This document shows positions 41,050 through 50,483 of a stretch of DNA of 64,000 bases, in pieces (positions within the stretch are counted from its first letter, which is position 1; each line of letters begins with the position of its first letter). Both the position numbers and the translations under genes were made by a program. The stretch lies in the NCBI GenBank assembly GCA_965249965.1, contig OZ252262.1, positions 1,984,001 to 2,048,000 of the forward strand, given 5' to 3'. The notes beneath the pieces are model-generated. The model made no database searches and was not told where the DNA came from. It saw only the letters and a program-made list of their open reading frames with translations. This stretch comes from HXMU1420-13 sp965249965 (GTDB taxonomy: Bacteria > Bacteroidota > Rhodothermia > Balneolales > Balneolaceae).

Positions 41050-42957
41050 CTAAGAGGGTAGGTTAATTAGTTTTTGACGAGCATAAGAAGCGTAAAAACC
41101 ATCAGGGAATTCCAATATAATTTGTTCGTATAACTCGTTGGGCGTTAAAATGGGAACATCTGTTTCGCAAGTAGTACTGAAAAAACAAATGGCGGATTGT
41201 ATATTTGATATAGATTCATCTGAAACCGGATATCCACCGTAATCATCTGCCTTCAAAGCGCGAAGCCAAAGTAAATCTTCTTTTATCGGTGAGGGAAAAT
41301 CCGAATTAAGAAACTCATTTAGATAAGCGACATATCTGGGGTTCGTACCATCCGTAAATTCCCCTAGAGCCAATAGAACGTCGTCCTTAAATAGTGTATT
41401 TGGGAATTGTTCTATGTAATCCAATAAAATATTGTCGTTAAAGTCGTAGGGATTTGTTCTTAATTCTTTGATTCCTTCTGCAAAAAGAGTCATCTCAATA
41501 TTGGTAGTGTCGATATTTGTGCCTTCTTGCAGCCATAATCGAAGTTGAAGGGCATCATTGGCGTAATACGATGTATTTCGACGCCCAAGTGTTTTGAGTT
41601 GAATTTTTGCGAACTCGAAATCTCCCGAATAAAAATCAGTTAGAGCCAGAAAGTACCGACTCTTTTCTGCTAGTTCTCCGGTACCTGCTAAACGATTACT
41701 ACGGGTTAATTCGATTCTGGCTAGGGTATATTCATTTTTTGCGAGATAAAGTCTTCCATCTAAATAATGAGCCTGAGTAGTACCTATTTTACCGGGAATT
41801 CTCTTGAATAATTCAATTGCTTTTTCGGCTTCCTCTAAATTGTAAACCCTGTCAAGACTCAGTTCAGCTTTTCTTAGATACACCTGATCTATGCGGCGAT
41901 AAAAACTGAATTGACTTACCAGTGTGTCTAGTAAAGTAATGGATCTGTTGTATAGCTTAAGCGATTGATTATCCTCATCCAGATTGTAGTCTTCTAAATA
42001 TTTAGCCCAACGAGAGTAGGTGTCGGCCATCTTTTCATAAGCCATCATTCTTACTTCGCCGCCGCCATTTTCTTTGTAGTATTCAAAGGCTTTAATAGCC
42101 AGTTCGTATTCATTGTTTTCTACTAATTGGCGGCCTATTAAATCGAGGGTATAATTAAAATCAGTTGTTGACGATTCATATCTCTGAGCAGCTACAAATG
42201 CCCTTCGGTACAGGTTATTCTCAAAAAGAAGCCAGTTTTGAAGATCAAAAAATGTACGGTAATTACGATCCGACATCGACATTTCTCGCAACTTAAATTC
42301 GATTTCCGCGATGCTGTCATCAAAGAGTAAAGGATCGTTGTAACGGATTAGCATACGCTTGAATACATTCGATTGCTGTGGAAGTTTGTCTATCAAACTA
42401 AGCCACTCGGCAATGGCATCCTGATATCGCCCGGCCTGCATGTATACATTTGGGATGTCAATTAGAAAAAGGTCTGGATTGTTAAAGACCTCGCGACCCT
42501 TAAAAAATACATCGATCGCTCTATCGAATTCTTTACGTTCGGTTAGAATGTTGGCCGTGTTCAAATATAATTGAAGCTGATTTGGATACAATCGAAGATT
42601 TCGATCCCACACTTCGAACGCAGCGGTAGTATCTTCTTCAAGATGGTAAAGCTCGCCTAAAACAACATTCGAAAAACCGATGTTGTATCCATTACTAATG
42701 GAGTTTTCAATAAGAGCTTTTGCTTGCTGATATTCTTTTAATTGGATATGACACTCGACCAACAAATCTAAATAAATGAATACCTGCGGATCTTGCTGAT
42801 GCAAGCTTTTTAGAATAGGTAGTGCTTCTTCATGGCGTTGCTGTTGAATTAACCTATTGGCAACATTGTATGAAGAATTTGACTGCGCTTGAACTACGTC
42901 AGAAAAAATTAGTGTGCAAATCAGGAAGACTAATACCGTGGATAGTATATGACGCAT
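41050..42957 (-). CDS. Exported tetratricopeptide-repeat protein
   Basis: 635 residues: signal peptide (ending DVVQAQ), then helical repeats of about 34 residues with the TPR pattern W/L-x-x-L/G/A-x-x-x-A-x-x-x-A, for example NRLIQQQRHEEALPILKSL, VLGELYHLEEDTTAAFEVWD, NTANILTERKEFDRAIDVFF and PNVYMQAGRYQDAIAEWLSL; less regular repeats follow to the end. Probably a periplasmic scaffold. It is two bases from maf upstream and two bases from the amidotransferase-like gene downstream, so the three form an operon. Confidence 0.82.
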   Translation of the reverse strand: MRHILSTVLVFLICTLIFSDVVQAQSNSSYNVANRLIQQQRHEEALPILKSLHQQDPQVFIYLDLLVECHIQLKEYQQAKALIENSISNGYNIGFSNVVLGELYHLEEDTTAAFEVWDRNLRLYPNQLQLYLNTANILTERKEFDRAIDVFFKGREVFNNPDLFLIDIPNVYMQAGRYQDAIAEWLSLIDKLPQQSNVFKRMLIRYNDPLLFDDSIAEIEFKLREMSMSDRNYRTFFDLQNWLLFENNLYRRAFVAAQRYESSTTDFNYTLDLIGRQLVENNEYELAIKAFEYYKENGGGEVRMMAYEKMADTYSRWAKYLEDYNLDEDNQSLKLYNRSITLLDTLVSQFSFYRRIDQVYLRKAELSLDRVYNLEEAEKAIELFKRIPGKIGTTQAHYLDGRLYLAKNEYTLARIELTRSNRLAGTGELAEKSRYFLALTDFYSGDFEFAKIQLKTLGRRNTSYYANDALQLRLWLQEGTNIDTTNIEMTLFAEGIKELRTNPYDFNDNILLDYIEQFPNTLFKDDVLLALGEFTDGTNPRYVAYLNEFLNSDFPSPIKEDLLWLRALKADDYGGYPVSDESISNIQSAICFFSTTCETDVPILTPNELYEQIILEFPDGFYASYARQKLINLPS

Positions 42958-42959
42958 TA

Positions 42960-43565
42960 TTACACCGAAAATTCTCTTTGTGTTAATAAATCTGGTTCGT
43001 GTGTTTTCATCTCCTGATAAAATCGATTTAGTGGTAATCCAACCACGTTGTAAAAGTCGCCTTCAACACGGTTTACAAATACTGCGCCCCAATCATCCTG
43101 GATTCCATACGCACCTGCTTTATCCATAGGGCTGCCTGTTTCAATATAGGCTTCAATTTCGTTTGAAGACAACGCACTAAAATATACTTTGGTCTCTTCT
43201 ACAAAAGACAACGTATTTACTATTCGTCCGTTAACTTTTTTCATAACGGTAACACCGGTAAAAACAGAGTGAACATTATCACTCAATGTGTGCAACATCT
43301 GCGCAGCATTATCAGGGGATGTTGGTTTGCCAAGTATGATTCCCTGAAATACAACAATGGTATCCGCACCAATTACAAAGGCGTTGTCAATTTTATTGGA
43401 TATATCTTCAGCTTTCTGCCCGGAAAGTTCCAGAACTACCTCTGCAGGTACATTACTGCTGATAATTTCTTCCGTATCACTAGGTATCACATCAAATGTT
43501 AAACCTAACTGAGATAGTAATTTTTTACGCCGGGGACTTCGCGACGCTAAAACAATTTTTAGCAT
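42960..43565 (-). CDS. maf: Maf family nucleotide pyrophosphatase
   Basis: 201 residues from ATG 43565 (MLKIVLASRSPRRKKLLSQLG, the family N-terminus); the open frame reaches a TTG at 43628. Motifs: SxSPRR, VIPSDTEE, VIGADTIVVFQG with the catalytic Asp, FTGVTVM, and GSPMDKAGAYGIQDDWGAVFV. Maf proteins hydrolyse dTTP/UTP and modified nucleotides. First gene of the maf-TPR-amidotransferase-like-mazG group, which puts two nucleotide house-cleaning enzymes at the two ends. Confidence 0.95.
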   Translation of the reverse strand: MLKIVLASRSPRRKKLLSQLGLTFDVIPSDTEEIISSNVPAEVVLELSGQKAEDISNKIDNAFVIGADTIVVFQGIILGKPTSPDNAAQMLHTLSDNVHSVFTGVTVMKKVNGRIVNTLSFVEETKVYFSALSSNEIEAYIETGSPMDKAGAYGIQDDWGAVFVNRVEGDFYNVVGLPLNRFYQEMKTHEPDLLTQREFSV

Positions 43566-43660
43566 AAGTATCTGGTCTCTCCTTTTTGGAGTTGTTGGAT
43601 AATTAAATAACTTAAAAATCCGTTTCAAACCTTAATTTCGTAAAGTAGTTTAAAAGTTAC

Positions 43661-43909
43661 ATGCCAAAAGCACGCCAAGCCTCTTCCGATTCAAAGCCCA
43701 TGTTTTTTTCCGGCTTTAACTATCGCCTTATTGGTATTGCCATTTTATTGATTGTAGGTGGATTTACTGCCATGCTAATGGAAAATGAAGTTAAAGGATT
43801 TATATCGCTCTACATTTCGCCCATTGTTATTATGGCGGGGTATGTAGTTGTTATATTTGCCATCATGAAGCACGACCGTGATGAAACTGATCAAGACCCC
43901 GATGCTTAA
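43661..43909 (+). CDS. DUF3098 small membrane protein
   Basis: 82 residues. Cytoplasmic basic N-terminus, then FFSGFNYRLIGIAILLIVGGF and a second helix (PIVIMAGYVVVIFAIM), ending acidic (HDRDETDQDPDA). Matches the Bacteroidota DUF3098 family by length and the N-x-x-L-I-x-x-G motif of the first helix. Role unknown. Two bases before the DUF92 gene. Confidence 0.8.
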   Translation: MPKARQASSDSKPMFFSGFNYRLIGIAILLIVGGFTAMLMENEVKGFISLYISPIVIMAGYVVVIFAIMKHDRDETDQDPDA

Positions 43910-43911
43910 CG

Positions 43912-44736
43912 GTGCTGGATAGGCAGCTAAATATCTTTTTCTTCTTCGCTACGCTATTTGTGTTTTTGCTGTTTTCTGAAGGGTCTGACCACACCAGGTT
44001 CTTTCTATCTATTCTGCTATCCTTTTTATTCGTTTCTCTTGCATATGTATTAAACTGGCTGACTTTAGATGGTGTAGCTTCGTCCATAATTTTTGGTGTA
44101 ATCGCTCTCGGTTTAGGTGGATTTCTGGGAGCGGCCGTTGTGCTGGGCTTTTTCATTACTTCGTCATTATTATCTAAAGACGAAGATGGAATGGAAGGAT
44201 ATTTAGCGATTCATTTCAGAAGAAATGGCATGCAAGTGTGGTCGAATGGTTTTTGGTTTGCCTTCTGGATAGTATTTTGGTATACATCAGACTCAATGTT
44301 TTATTTAGTAGCTGCTATATCTGCAATGGCTTTTTCCACAGCCGATACATGGGGCTCAGAAATTGGTGGTAAGAGGATTAAAAGGACTACTTGGCTATTT
44401 GGTTCGTTTAAAAAAGTACCTCCGGGTGTTGATGGTGGTGTAAGTATAATTGGTACAATTGCTACTTTCTTTGGTGCACTGTTGATAGGATTAATTATTT
44501 GGGTCTTTAATCTTGAATTCTATCTAATTGTTGCAATAACTGTAGCTCTTGCAGGCTTTTTAGGTAGTTTTGTAGATTCTTTAATTGGCACTTACATACA
44601 AGGGAAAAAACTACCAAAAAGCATTTCTGCTATATATAATCATAAAGTTACCTTGTTTGACAACAACCTTACAAATTGGGTTTCTTCAGGCGTTTCTTCA
44701 TTAATCGGCATGAGCCTTTATTTTATAGTTTCGTAA
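43912..44736 (+). CDS. DUF92 family membrane protein (phytyl-phosphate kinase-like)
   Basis: 274 residues with about seven membrane segments, GTG start two bases after the DUF3098 stop. Diagnostic segments: LNWLTLDGVASSIIFG, FSTADTWGSEIGG, PPGVDGGVSIIGTIATFFGA and DSLIGTYIQGK. DUF92 includes plant VTE6, which phosphorylates phytyl phosphate, and bacterial proteins thought to act on isoprenoid phosphates. The bacterial substrate is not known. Confidence 0.85.
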   Translation: MLDRQLNIFFFFATLFVFLLFSEGSDHTRFFLSILLSFLFVSLAYVLNWLTLDGVASSIIFGVIALGLGGFLGAAVVLGFFITSSLLSKDEDGMEGYLAIHFRRNGMQVWSNGFWFAFWIVFWYTSDSMFYLVAAISAMAFSTADTWGSEIGGKRIKRTTWLFGSFKKVPPGVDGGVSIIGTIATFFGALLIGLIIWVFNLEFYLIVAITVALAGFLGSFVDSLIGTYIQGKKLPKSISAIYNHKVTLFDNNLTNWVSSGVSSLIGMSLYFIVS

Positions 44737-44755
44737 TCATTATTCATAAATCTCT

Positions 44756-46036
44756 ATGTGGTATAAAAAATTACACTGGCAAATAGTATTAGGTATGGTA
44801 ACCGGAGTGTTGTTCGCACTTGGGATGGTTCAATTTGAGTGGGGGCCACAGTTTGTAACTGATTGGATTAAACCCTTTGGAACTATATTTATAAATGCCT
44901 TAAAACTTATCGCCGTACCACTGATTTTAGCGTCGCTAATTAAAGGTGTGTCTGATCTAAAAGACATTTCAAAGTTATCTAAAATGGGTGGAAAGACGAT
45001 CGCTTTATATCTGATTACGACGACAATTGCTGTAACTGTCGGATTAGTGGTTGTCAATACGTTCCAACCGGGTGCTTCGATTTCTGAAGATACTCGTAAT
45101 GAATTACTTGAAAGTTATAGTGGAGAAGCAAACCAACGAATATCTGATGCCCAGCGACAACAAGAAAGGGGACCTTTACAAGCACTTGTAGATCTGGTTC
45201 CGGATAATATTTTTGGAGCAGCTTCAGAAAACAGAAATATGCTTCAAGTAATCTTTTTCGCCATTATTTTTGGTATCGGGCTTATTCTTATTCCGGAAAA
45301 TCAGGCCCGGCCTGTAAAGGAATTTTTCGACAGTTTTAATAGTGTAATACTCAAACTCATCGATTTAATCATGATGACTGCACCGTACGGTGTTTTTGCG
45401 CTTTTGGCAGCTATCATTGTAGAAGCACCTACTGCTGATTTGTTTATTGCCCTTGGGTACTATGCATTTTGTGTGGTTCTAGGATTAGCAATAATGGTAG
45501 TAATTTATGTGGCCATAGCATCTGTATATGGCAAGAAATCACCAAAGTTCTTCTTAAACGCTATTTCTCCGGCTCAATTATTAGCCTTTTCCACCAGTTC
45601 GAGTGCAGCTACGCTACCTGTAACTATGGAGCGGGTTGAAGAACACCTTGGTGTTGATGAAGAAGTCTCAAGTTTTGTATTGCCAATTGGGGCAACCATA
45701 AATATGGATGGAACCAGTTTGTATCAAGCTGTTGCAGCAGTATTTATCGCTCAGGCATTTGGAATGGATTTAACAATTTCCGCACAATTAGGTATTATTC
45801 TCACAGCAACGTTAGCCTCGATCGGATCTGCGGCAGTACCCGGAGCAGGAATGGTGATGCTTGTGATTGTATTGGCTCAAGCTGGAATTCCTGAAGCAGG
45901 TTTGGCATTAATTTTTGCCATAGATCGCCCGTTAGATATGTGCAGAACTATGATAAACGTTACAGGCGATGCTACCGTAGCACTTACTGTGGCCACATCT
46001 GAAGGGAAAGTACATGAGCCAATTCTTGAAGATTAA
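44756..46036 (+). CDS. Dicarboxylate/amino acid:cation symporter (DAACS family)
   Basis: 426-residue inner-membrane transporter of the GltP/DctA/Glt(Ph) fold. The first re-entrant hairpin reads AFSTSSSAATLPVTM (serine-rich motif), followed by LPIGATINMDGTSLYQAV (helix 7, NMDGT sodium/substrate site), and hairpin 2 SIGSAAVPGAGMVML, then the helix 8 segment AIDRPLDMCRTMINVTGD with the Asp and Arg that choose dicarboxylate versus amino acid. The central TM region is intact. Imports glutamate/aspartate or C4-dicarboxylates. Confidence 0.92.
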   Translation: MWYKKLHWQIVLGMVTGVLFALGMVQFEWGPQFVTDWIKPFGTIFINALKLIAVPLILASLIKGVSDLKDISKLSKMGGKTIALYLITTTIAVTVGLVVVNTFQPGASISEDTRNELLESYSGEANQRISDAQRQQERGPLQALVDLVPDNIFGAASENRNMLQVIFFAIIFGIGLILIPENQARPVKEFFDSFNSVILKLIDLIMMTAPYGVFALLAAIIVEAPTADLFIALGYYAFCVVLGLAIMVVIYVAIASVYGKKSPKFFLNAISPAQLLAFSTSSSAATLPVTMERVEEHLGVDEEVSSFVLPIGATINMDGTSLYQAVAAVFIAQAFGMDLTISAQLGIILTATLASIGSAAVPGAGMVMLVIVLAQAGIPEAGLALIFAIDRPLDMCRTMINVTGDATVALTVATSEGKVHEPILED

Positions 46037-46119
46037 AATTTCATTGAATCGAACATTTAATATGCCATTCTGCGAAATAAGTCTTTAATTCTAATTCACT
46101 CGACTCAACGCAGGTGCCT

Positions 46120-48837
46120 ATGGCTCATATGCTACTATCAAGAGTTAGAAATAAGATTGTCTTCATATCGTCTCTAGTTTGTATCTGGGTTTTTTCAGGA
46201 CTTGGGTATGCACAGTCTACGCTTCTTCCGGGCGACTTGATGACTGTATCTATTAATTCTTCTGCTAATTCGCTGGAATTGGTAGCTCTCATTGATATTG
46301 AAATAGGGACTACATTTTCTATCAATTCGAGCAGTAGTTTAGGTGAATCTGTTCAAATTATGTTGAATGAGAAGATTTCGGCTGGCAGTGTGTTCGGTAT
46401 TTCCAATGCCGACCCTATATTTTATGAGCGAACCGGGTCATTCGAATTTAATACTGACTCTGATCAATTAACTATTTTCCAACAGGATGAAGGGACCCGA
46501 AGAGTCTTGTTATTAGCAAAATGGGGTGGGCCACTTGAAACAAATTCAAAGAATAGCCAAATCCAGTCAGTACCATTCATCAATCTTACTGATGCAGCAA
46601 ATCATCAATATTATTTAAAAAATGGTGCAAGTGGAACTATTTCTATGATTAAAGAAATGGTTACAAACACTGAAAACTGGAAATCTGCGGATACCTCATT
46701 TCCCCCTTTCCGGACCTCATTTCGAGTGTTAGAAGCTCCGGTAATTCTATTCGACAAAAATACATCCACAATTGCAGAGGGAGATAGCATTCCTGTAGAT
46801 GTAGCTATTTATGGACACGATGGATCACGTTTAACGGTTGATATGCTTTTCAGTGAGGCATTTAGTACCGCTGATACCAATGATATTCGATCTTTTAAGA
46901 AATACACCTATAATTTTACTGGATTGATAGGCGACGCAGTTTACCAAATTTCTGTGCCTCAAGTGAATGATGAATATTATGAAGGTCGAGAGACAGCTTT
47001 TTTTGAGTTAAAGAATTTATCAGATGGCACTTATGGAGATTTTGTCAATCACGCCGTATTTATTAAAGATGACGAACTACCTAACCTATCAATCGTTTCT
47101 TTAGATGGACAACGGGGTATATTTGAACTACAAAACAATGAACAGGTTCCAGTTGATATAAGTAATTGGAGGTTGGAAACTGAATCTAAAGTGTTCGAAT
47201 TTGCTGAAATCAGTAGTTTGGCACCCTCTGAGATCAGAGTAATTTCTGAGGCAGATTTTGTAATAGATTCTATACGCGTTGACGAGGATAGCTTTACCCT
47301 GACTTCTGAAACTTATCGAATTTTAGATGCTGAATTACGTGAAGTTTTGGTTTTTAACGATGTCCAGGATCAAAGAAAGAATAATGAAATCAGTGAAATA
47401 ATCGCCGAAGTTCAAACGAGTACAGAACCTGATTTCGGTGAAACGATTTCAACCAAAATAGAACAACAAGCGGTGCAAGAAGTTGACAAAAAAACTTCGA
47501 TTATTTCGAAACAACCGAGATGGAAGATACTTTCAAAGGCAGATCTAACACAGGTTAACAAAGCTATTTTCTGGGATGAGAAACTTGGTGTATTTAGAAA
47601 TACCAATTACTCAATGCTAGATTCATTGAAAAATATGGTTTTATTTTCCGTTCCTGATTCTTTAGAACGGCTAAATGAGTTTGAAATGCCATTGGATTCT
47701 TTGTTAGAAGAGTTGCCAGAGACGAACGACTTTTCCGAATGGATTGTAACACTAAGTGGAACAGATAGGGATAGGAACGGATTAATTAATGATTCTGAGG
47801 GATACAATTTAGTTCAACACAAAGGGGTTGACTCGATTAAAGTTTCTTCGCTCATTCGTGAATTGGAGTTTAATATTGGGCAAGATGCTTTGTATCCATT
47901 TGTTTACTTAATTGAGTCCAACGCAGAGTATCTAACACTATCTAACACAGATTTTATTTATCCAGAGCAGGTGTTTTGGGTAAAAGCTGATTCACTTTTT
48001 GATCCGGTCGAGATTGAGCTTACCAATTCTGCTTTCCAGCATGAATACATCGAGGAATCTTTAGCAGAACCTATTTCAAACTTTCAATTGAGTATTAAAA
48101 CAGAAAGTGGTTCAGATTCTCTTTCATTCAATTTTTATGAGGAAGTAGAAGAACTTCCAGTTTCCATAAATAAACCTGCTTTTGACCTGTTTTCACCCCA
48201 AATAGATTATCCAATTACTAAAGTTGGAGCATATTTTTCAAATCAGTGGAATAGTCGCATTGAAATGCATTCTGTAAATGAATCGCAGTTTATATTTCCA
48301 ATGGGTATGATTATCAGTAATAATGGAGTTGTTAGTTTAGCACTAGACCAATGGAATATGGAAGGTGGTTGGCGCTTATTCATTGAAGATGTTGAGACAT
48401 TCACCCGTACGGAAATTTTCTTAGGTACAGATTTTACTTTTGAATATTCGCGTGCAGCAGAAACAGTACAAAATAATACAGATGATGAGATTTATGTTAA
48501 ATCAGAACCTTTTCGACGCTATCAGTTAGTGCTGGAATCTCCAGGATTTGAAGAAGAAATAGTTGATGAACCGGAACAAATTACATTAAACCAGAACTAC
48601 CCAAATCCATTTAATCCTGCTACAACAATATCATTCGATATACCTGAAGCCATGGAGGTTAAACTGTCGGTATTTAATGTAGTTGGACAACCTATTGCAG
48701 TTCTCGAACAAGGAATTTTAAATGCGGGTGAGCATCATTATGAATGGGACGCATCTTCTTATCCAAGTGGGATGTACATCTATCAATTAGAGGTTGGGAA
48801 TAAGATTTTAACCCGAAAAATGACGCTCGTCAAATAA
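46120..48837 (+). CDS. Large T9SS-secreted protein with Calx-beta-like and lamin-tail-like domains
   Basis: 905 residues from ATG 46120 (open frame from GTG 46114; ATG 46129 also possible). Signal peptide ends LGYAQ. A Calx-beta-like segment (STIAEGDSIPVDVAIYG ... YEGRETAFFELKN) lies at about 220-320 and a lamin-tail-like segment (NEQVPVDISNWRLETESK, LAPSEIRVISEADF) at about 340-400. The last 85 residues are a T9SS sorting domain (QNYPNPFNPATTISF, VKLSVFNVVGQPI, GMYIYQLEV, ending MTLVK). Surface or released protein; no catalytic domain seen. Confidence 0.8.
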   Translation: MAHMLLSRVRNKIVFISSLVCIWVFSGLGYAQSTLLPGDLMTVSINSSANSLELVALIDIEIGTTFSINSSSSLGESVQIMLNEKISAGSVFGISNADPIFYERTGSFEFNTDSDQLTIFQQDEGTRRVLLLAKWGGPLETNSKNSQIQSVPFINLTDAANHQYYLKNGASGTISMIKEMVTNTENWKSADTSFPPFRTSFRVLEAPVILFDKNTSTIAEGDSIPVDVAIYGHDGSRLTVDMLFSEAFSTADTNDIRSFKKYTYNFTGLIGDAVYQISVPQVNDEYYEGRETAFFELKNLSDGTYGDFVNHAVFIKDDELPNLSIVSLDGQRGIFELQNNEQVPVDISNWRLETESKVFEFAEISSLAPSEIRVISEADFVIDSIRVDEDSFTLTSETYRILDAELREVLVFNDVQDQRKNNEISEIIAEVQTSTEPDFGETISTKIEQQAVQEVDKKTSIISKQPRWKILSKADLTQVNKAIFWDEKLGVFRNTNYSMLDSLKNMVLFSVPDSLERLNEFEMPLDSLLEELPETNDFSEWIVTLSGTDRDRNGLINDSEGYNLVQHKGVDSIKVSSLIRELEFNIGQDALYPFVYLIESNAEYLTLSNTDFIYPEQVFWVKADSLFDPVEIELTNSAFQHEYIEESLAEPISNFQLSIKTESGSDSLSFNFYEEVEELPVSINKPAFDLFSPQIDYPITKVGAYFSNQWNSRIEMHSVNESQFIFPMGMIISNNGVVSLALDQWNMEGGWRLFIEDVETFTRTEIFLGTDFTFEYSRAAETVQNNTDDEIYVKSEPFRRYQLVLESPGFEEEIVDEPEQITLNQNYPNPFNPATTISFDIPEAMEVKLSVFNVVGQPIAVLEQGILNAGEHHYEWDASSYPSGMYIYQLEVGNKILTRKMTLVK

Positions 48838-48874
48838 CTTTAATCACTAAACAAAACTATTCGTCTTTACTGAA

Positions 48875-49693
48875 ATGAACTCGAAAATTATTCAAGGGGT
48901 TGAGGTCCCTGAGATAGGCTTAGGCACGTTCAAGTTAATTGGAAAGTCAGGAGAACAAGCCATTAAAACCGCACTAGGAATTGGGTATCGCCATATTGAT
49001 ACCGCTCAGGATTATAAAAATGAAAAAATGGTGGGACAGGCAATCAGGCAATCAGCAGTAAATCGTGAAGATCTGTTTATAACTACAAAAGTAGATCGTT
49101 TTAATCTGGAGCCCCAAAAAGTGCTTAATTCCACAGAGCAGTCGTTACTTGATTTACAGGTCGATTTTGTCGATTTATTGCTCATTCACTGGCCAAATCC
49201 CGAAGTAGAAATTCGTAGAACAATGGAAGCCATGCTAAGTTTGAAGGAACAAGGAAAGGCACTTAACATTGGGGTTAGTAATTTTCCGATGCCATTGTTG
49301 AAAGAGATTGTTGAAGACTTGAATGCTCCAATATTTTGCAATCAGGTTGAATATCATGCTTTATTAGGGCAGTTCGATTTGCTTGATTATGCGGCAGATC
49401 AAGACTTGTTGGTATCGGCATACTGCCCACTGGGTAGAGGGAAAGTATTGGACAACCCTTTGCTAGTTGAGCTGACTGATAAATATGGGAAGTCAACTGC
49501 GCAAATTGCTTTACGTTGGCTAGTTGAGCAAGAGCAGGTTGTGGTTGTGCCAAAAGCTACCGAGGCAGAACATCTCTCTGAGAATTTCAATATTTATGAC
49601 TTTGAATTAGAAGATGATGATTTTTACGCCATAGATGAGCTGGATAAATCCTTACGGATTGTAAATCCGGAATATGCCCCAGAGTGGGACTAG
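48875..49693 (+). CDS. Aldo/keto reductase
   Basis: 272-residue NADPH-dependent oxidoreductase with the AKR barrel: GLGTFKLIG, the Asp/Tyr pair in HIDTAQDYKNE, the Lys in FITTKVD, the His in LLIHWPNP, GVSNFPMPLL, NQVEYHALL and the NADPH-binding VVVPKAT near the end. Substrate not predictable; nearest by motif to the bacterial 2,5-diketo-D-gluconate reductase type. Convergent with the thioesterase gene, stops sharing CTAG. Confidence 0.92.
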   Translation: MNSKIIQGVEVPEIGLGTFKLIGKSGEQAIKTALGIGYRHIDTAQDYKNEKMVGQAIRQSAVNREDLFITTKVDRFNLEPQKVLNSTEQSLLDLQVDFVDLLLIHWPNPEVEIRRTMEAMLSLKEQGKALNIGVSNFPMPLLKEIVEDLNAPIFCNQVEYHALLGQFDLLDYAADQDLLVSAYCPLGRGKVLDNPLLVELTDKYGKSTAQIALRWLVEQEQVVVVPKATEAEHLSENFNIYDFELEDDDFYAIDELDKSLRIVNPEYAPEWD

Positions 49694-50427
49694 TTTTCTT
49701 GTAGTTTTGCCTCGGCAAGTGATATTATTTTTCCGGATTCATCCTGAATTTTGAACTGGATGGTATTGGAGTCTAATTGGCAGGATGAGGCTACCAATTG
49801 ATTATCCACAAAAGATTCACGCATAAACATGATATCCAGATTTTCGATTTTTTGAATAGTTTCAACCGAGATTGATTCTAACATCCATTCCAGATATCGC
49901 ACATTGTTAACATGATTGTTCATGTCGAGATCGGACCTACGAACGATTATTTTCTTTTCAAATCCATCTTCTTTGAAGGTCTTAATTCGATTTTTTTTCA
50001 CTTCGGTTACATGGGGTCGATCAGTTAACCTTGTATCCAGAACTTCCTGTGGAATTCTGGAAGGCCGTCTGGTGTCAAGGTTCATTACCATCCAATAACT
50101 CAAACAATTTCCGAGTTCATCGCCTTTTTCATCTAAAAGCCGGTAATTGCGGTACGCACGAAGACTATCGCCTGATGCAGGCCATGTCTCTACAGTAATA
50201 CTATCACGCCATTTTGCGTATTTGTGAATATTAATATCCATTCTGAACAGAACCCAGGTAAGATTCTGTTCGTGCATATCAGTGATATCAAAGTTTAGAT
50301 CTTTGGCATTATTACCGGCTACCTCCTGGAAATAATTGCATATTGCCGGCAGTGTAAGTGTTCCCGTGGTATCAACTTCGTTGGCACGTACGGTAAAATT
50401 CTCGGAATGGAATGTATGTTCGCTCAT
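49690..50427 (-). CDS. Acyl-ACP thioesterase (FatA/FatB-like)
   Basis: 245 residues from ATG 50427 (MSEHTFHSENFTVRANEVD); the open frame extends to 50523 but through the RND pump terminator. Two tandem hot-dog folds: the first with VRANEVDTTGTLTLPAICN and WVLFRMDINIHKYAKW, the second with IVRRSDLDMNNHVNNVRYLEWML, where the Asn/His (NNHVNN) of plant-type acyl-ACP thioesterases is conserved. Releases free fatty acids from acyl-ACP. It could feed the LuxE/LuxC-type module elsewhere in the window, though it is not linked to it. Confidence 0.9.
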   Translation of the reverse strand: MSEHTFHSENFTVRANEVDTTGTLTLPAICNYFQEVAGNNAKDLNFDITDMHEQNLTWVLFRMDINIHKYAKWRDSITVETWPASGDSLRAYRNYRLLDEKGDELGNCLSYWMVMNLDTRRPSRIPQEVLDTRLTDRPHVTEVKKNRIKTFKEDGFEKKIIVRRSDLDMNNHVNNVRYLEWMLESISVETIQKIENLDIMFMRESFVDNQLVASSCQLDSNTIQFKIQDESGKIISLAEAKLQEN

Positions 50428-50447
50428 CAAATTATTTTTGATGAACA

Positions 50448-50475
50448 TAAAAAAAACCCTCATCAGAAATGAGGG
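50448..50475 (-). terminator. Intrinsic terminator of the RND efflux operon
   Basis: Perfect stem ccctcat (50457-50463) / atgaggg (50469-50475), loop cagaa; U-tract on the minus strand from eight A (50449-50456). It starts 9 bases past the pump stop at 50484. Confidence 0.9.
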
Positions 50476-50483
50476 CTTTTCAA

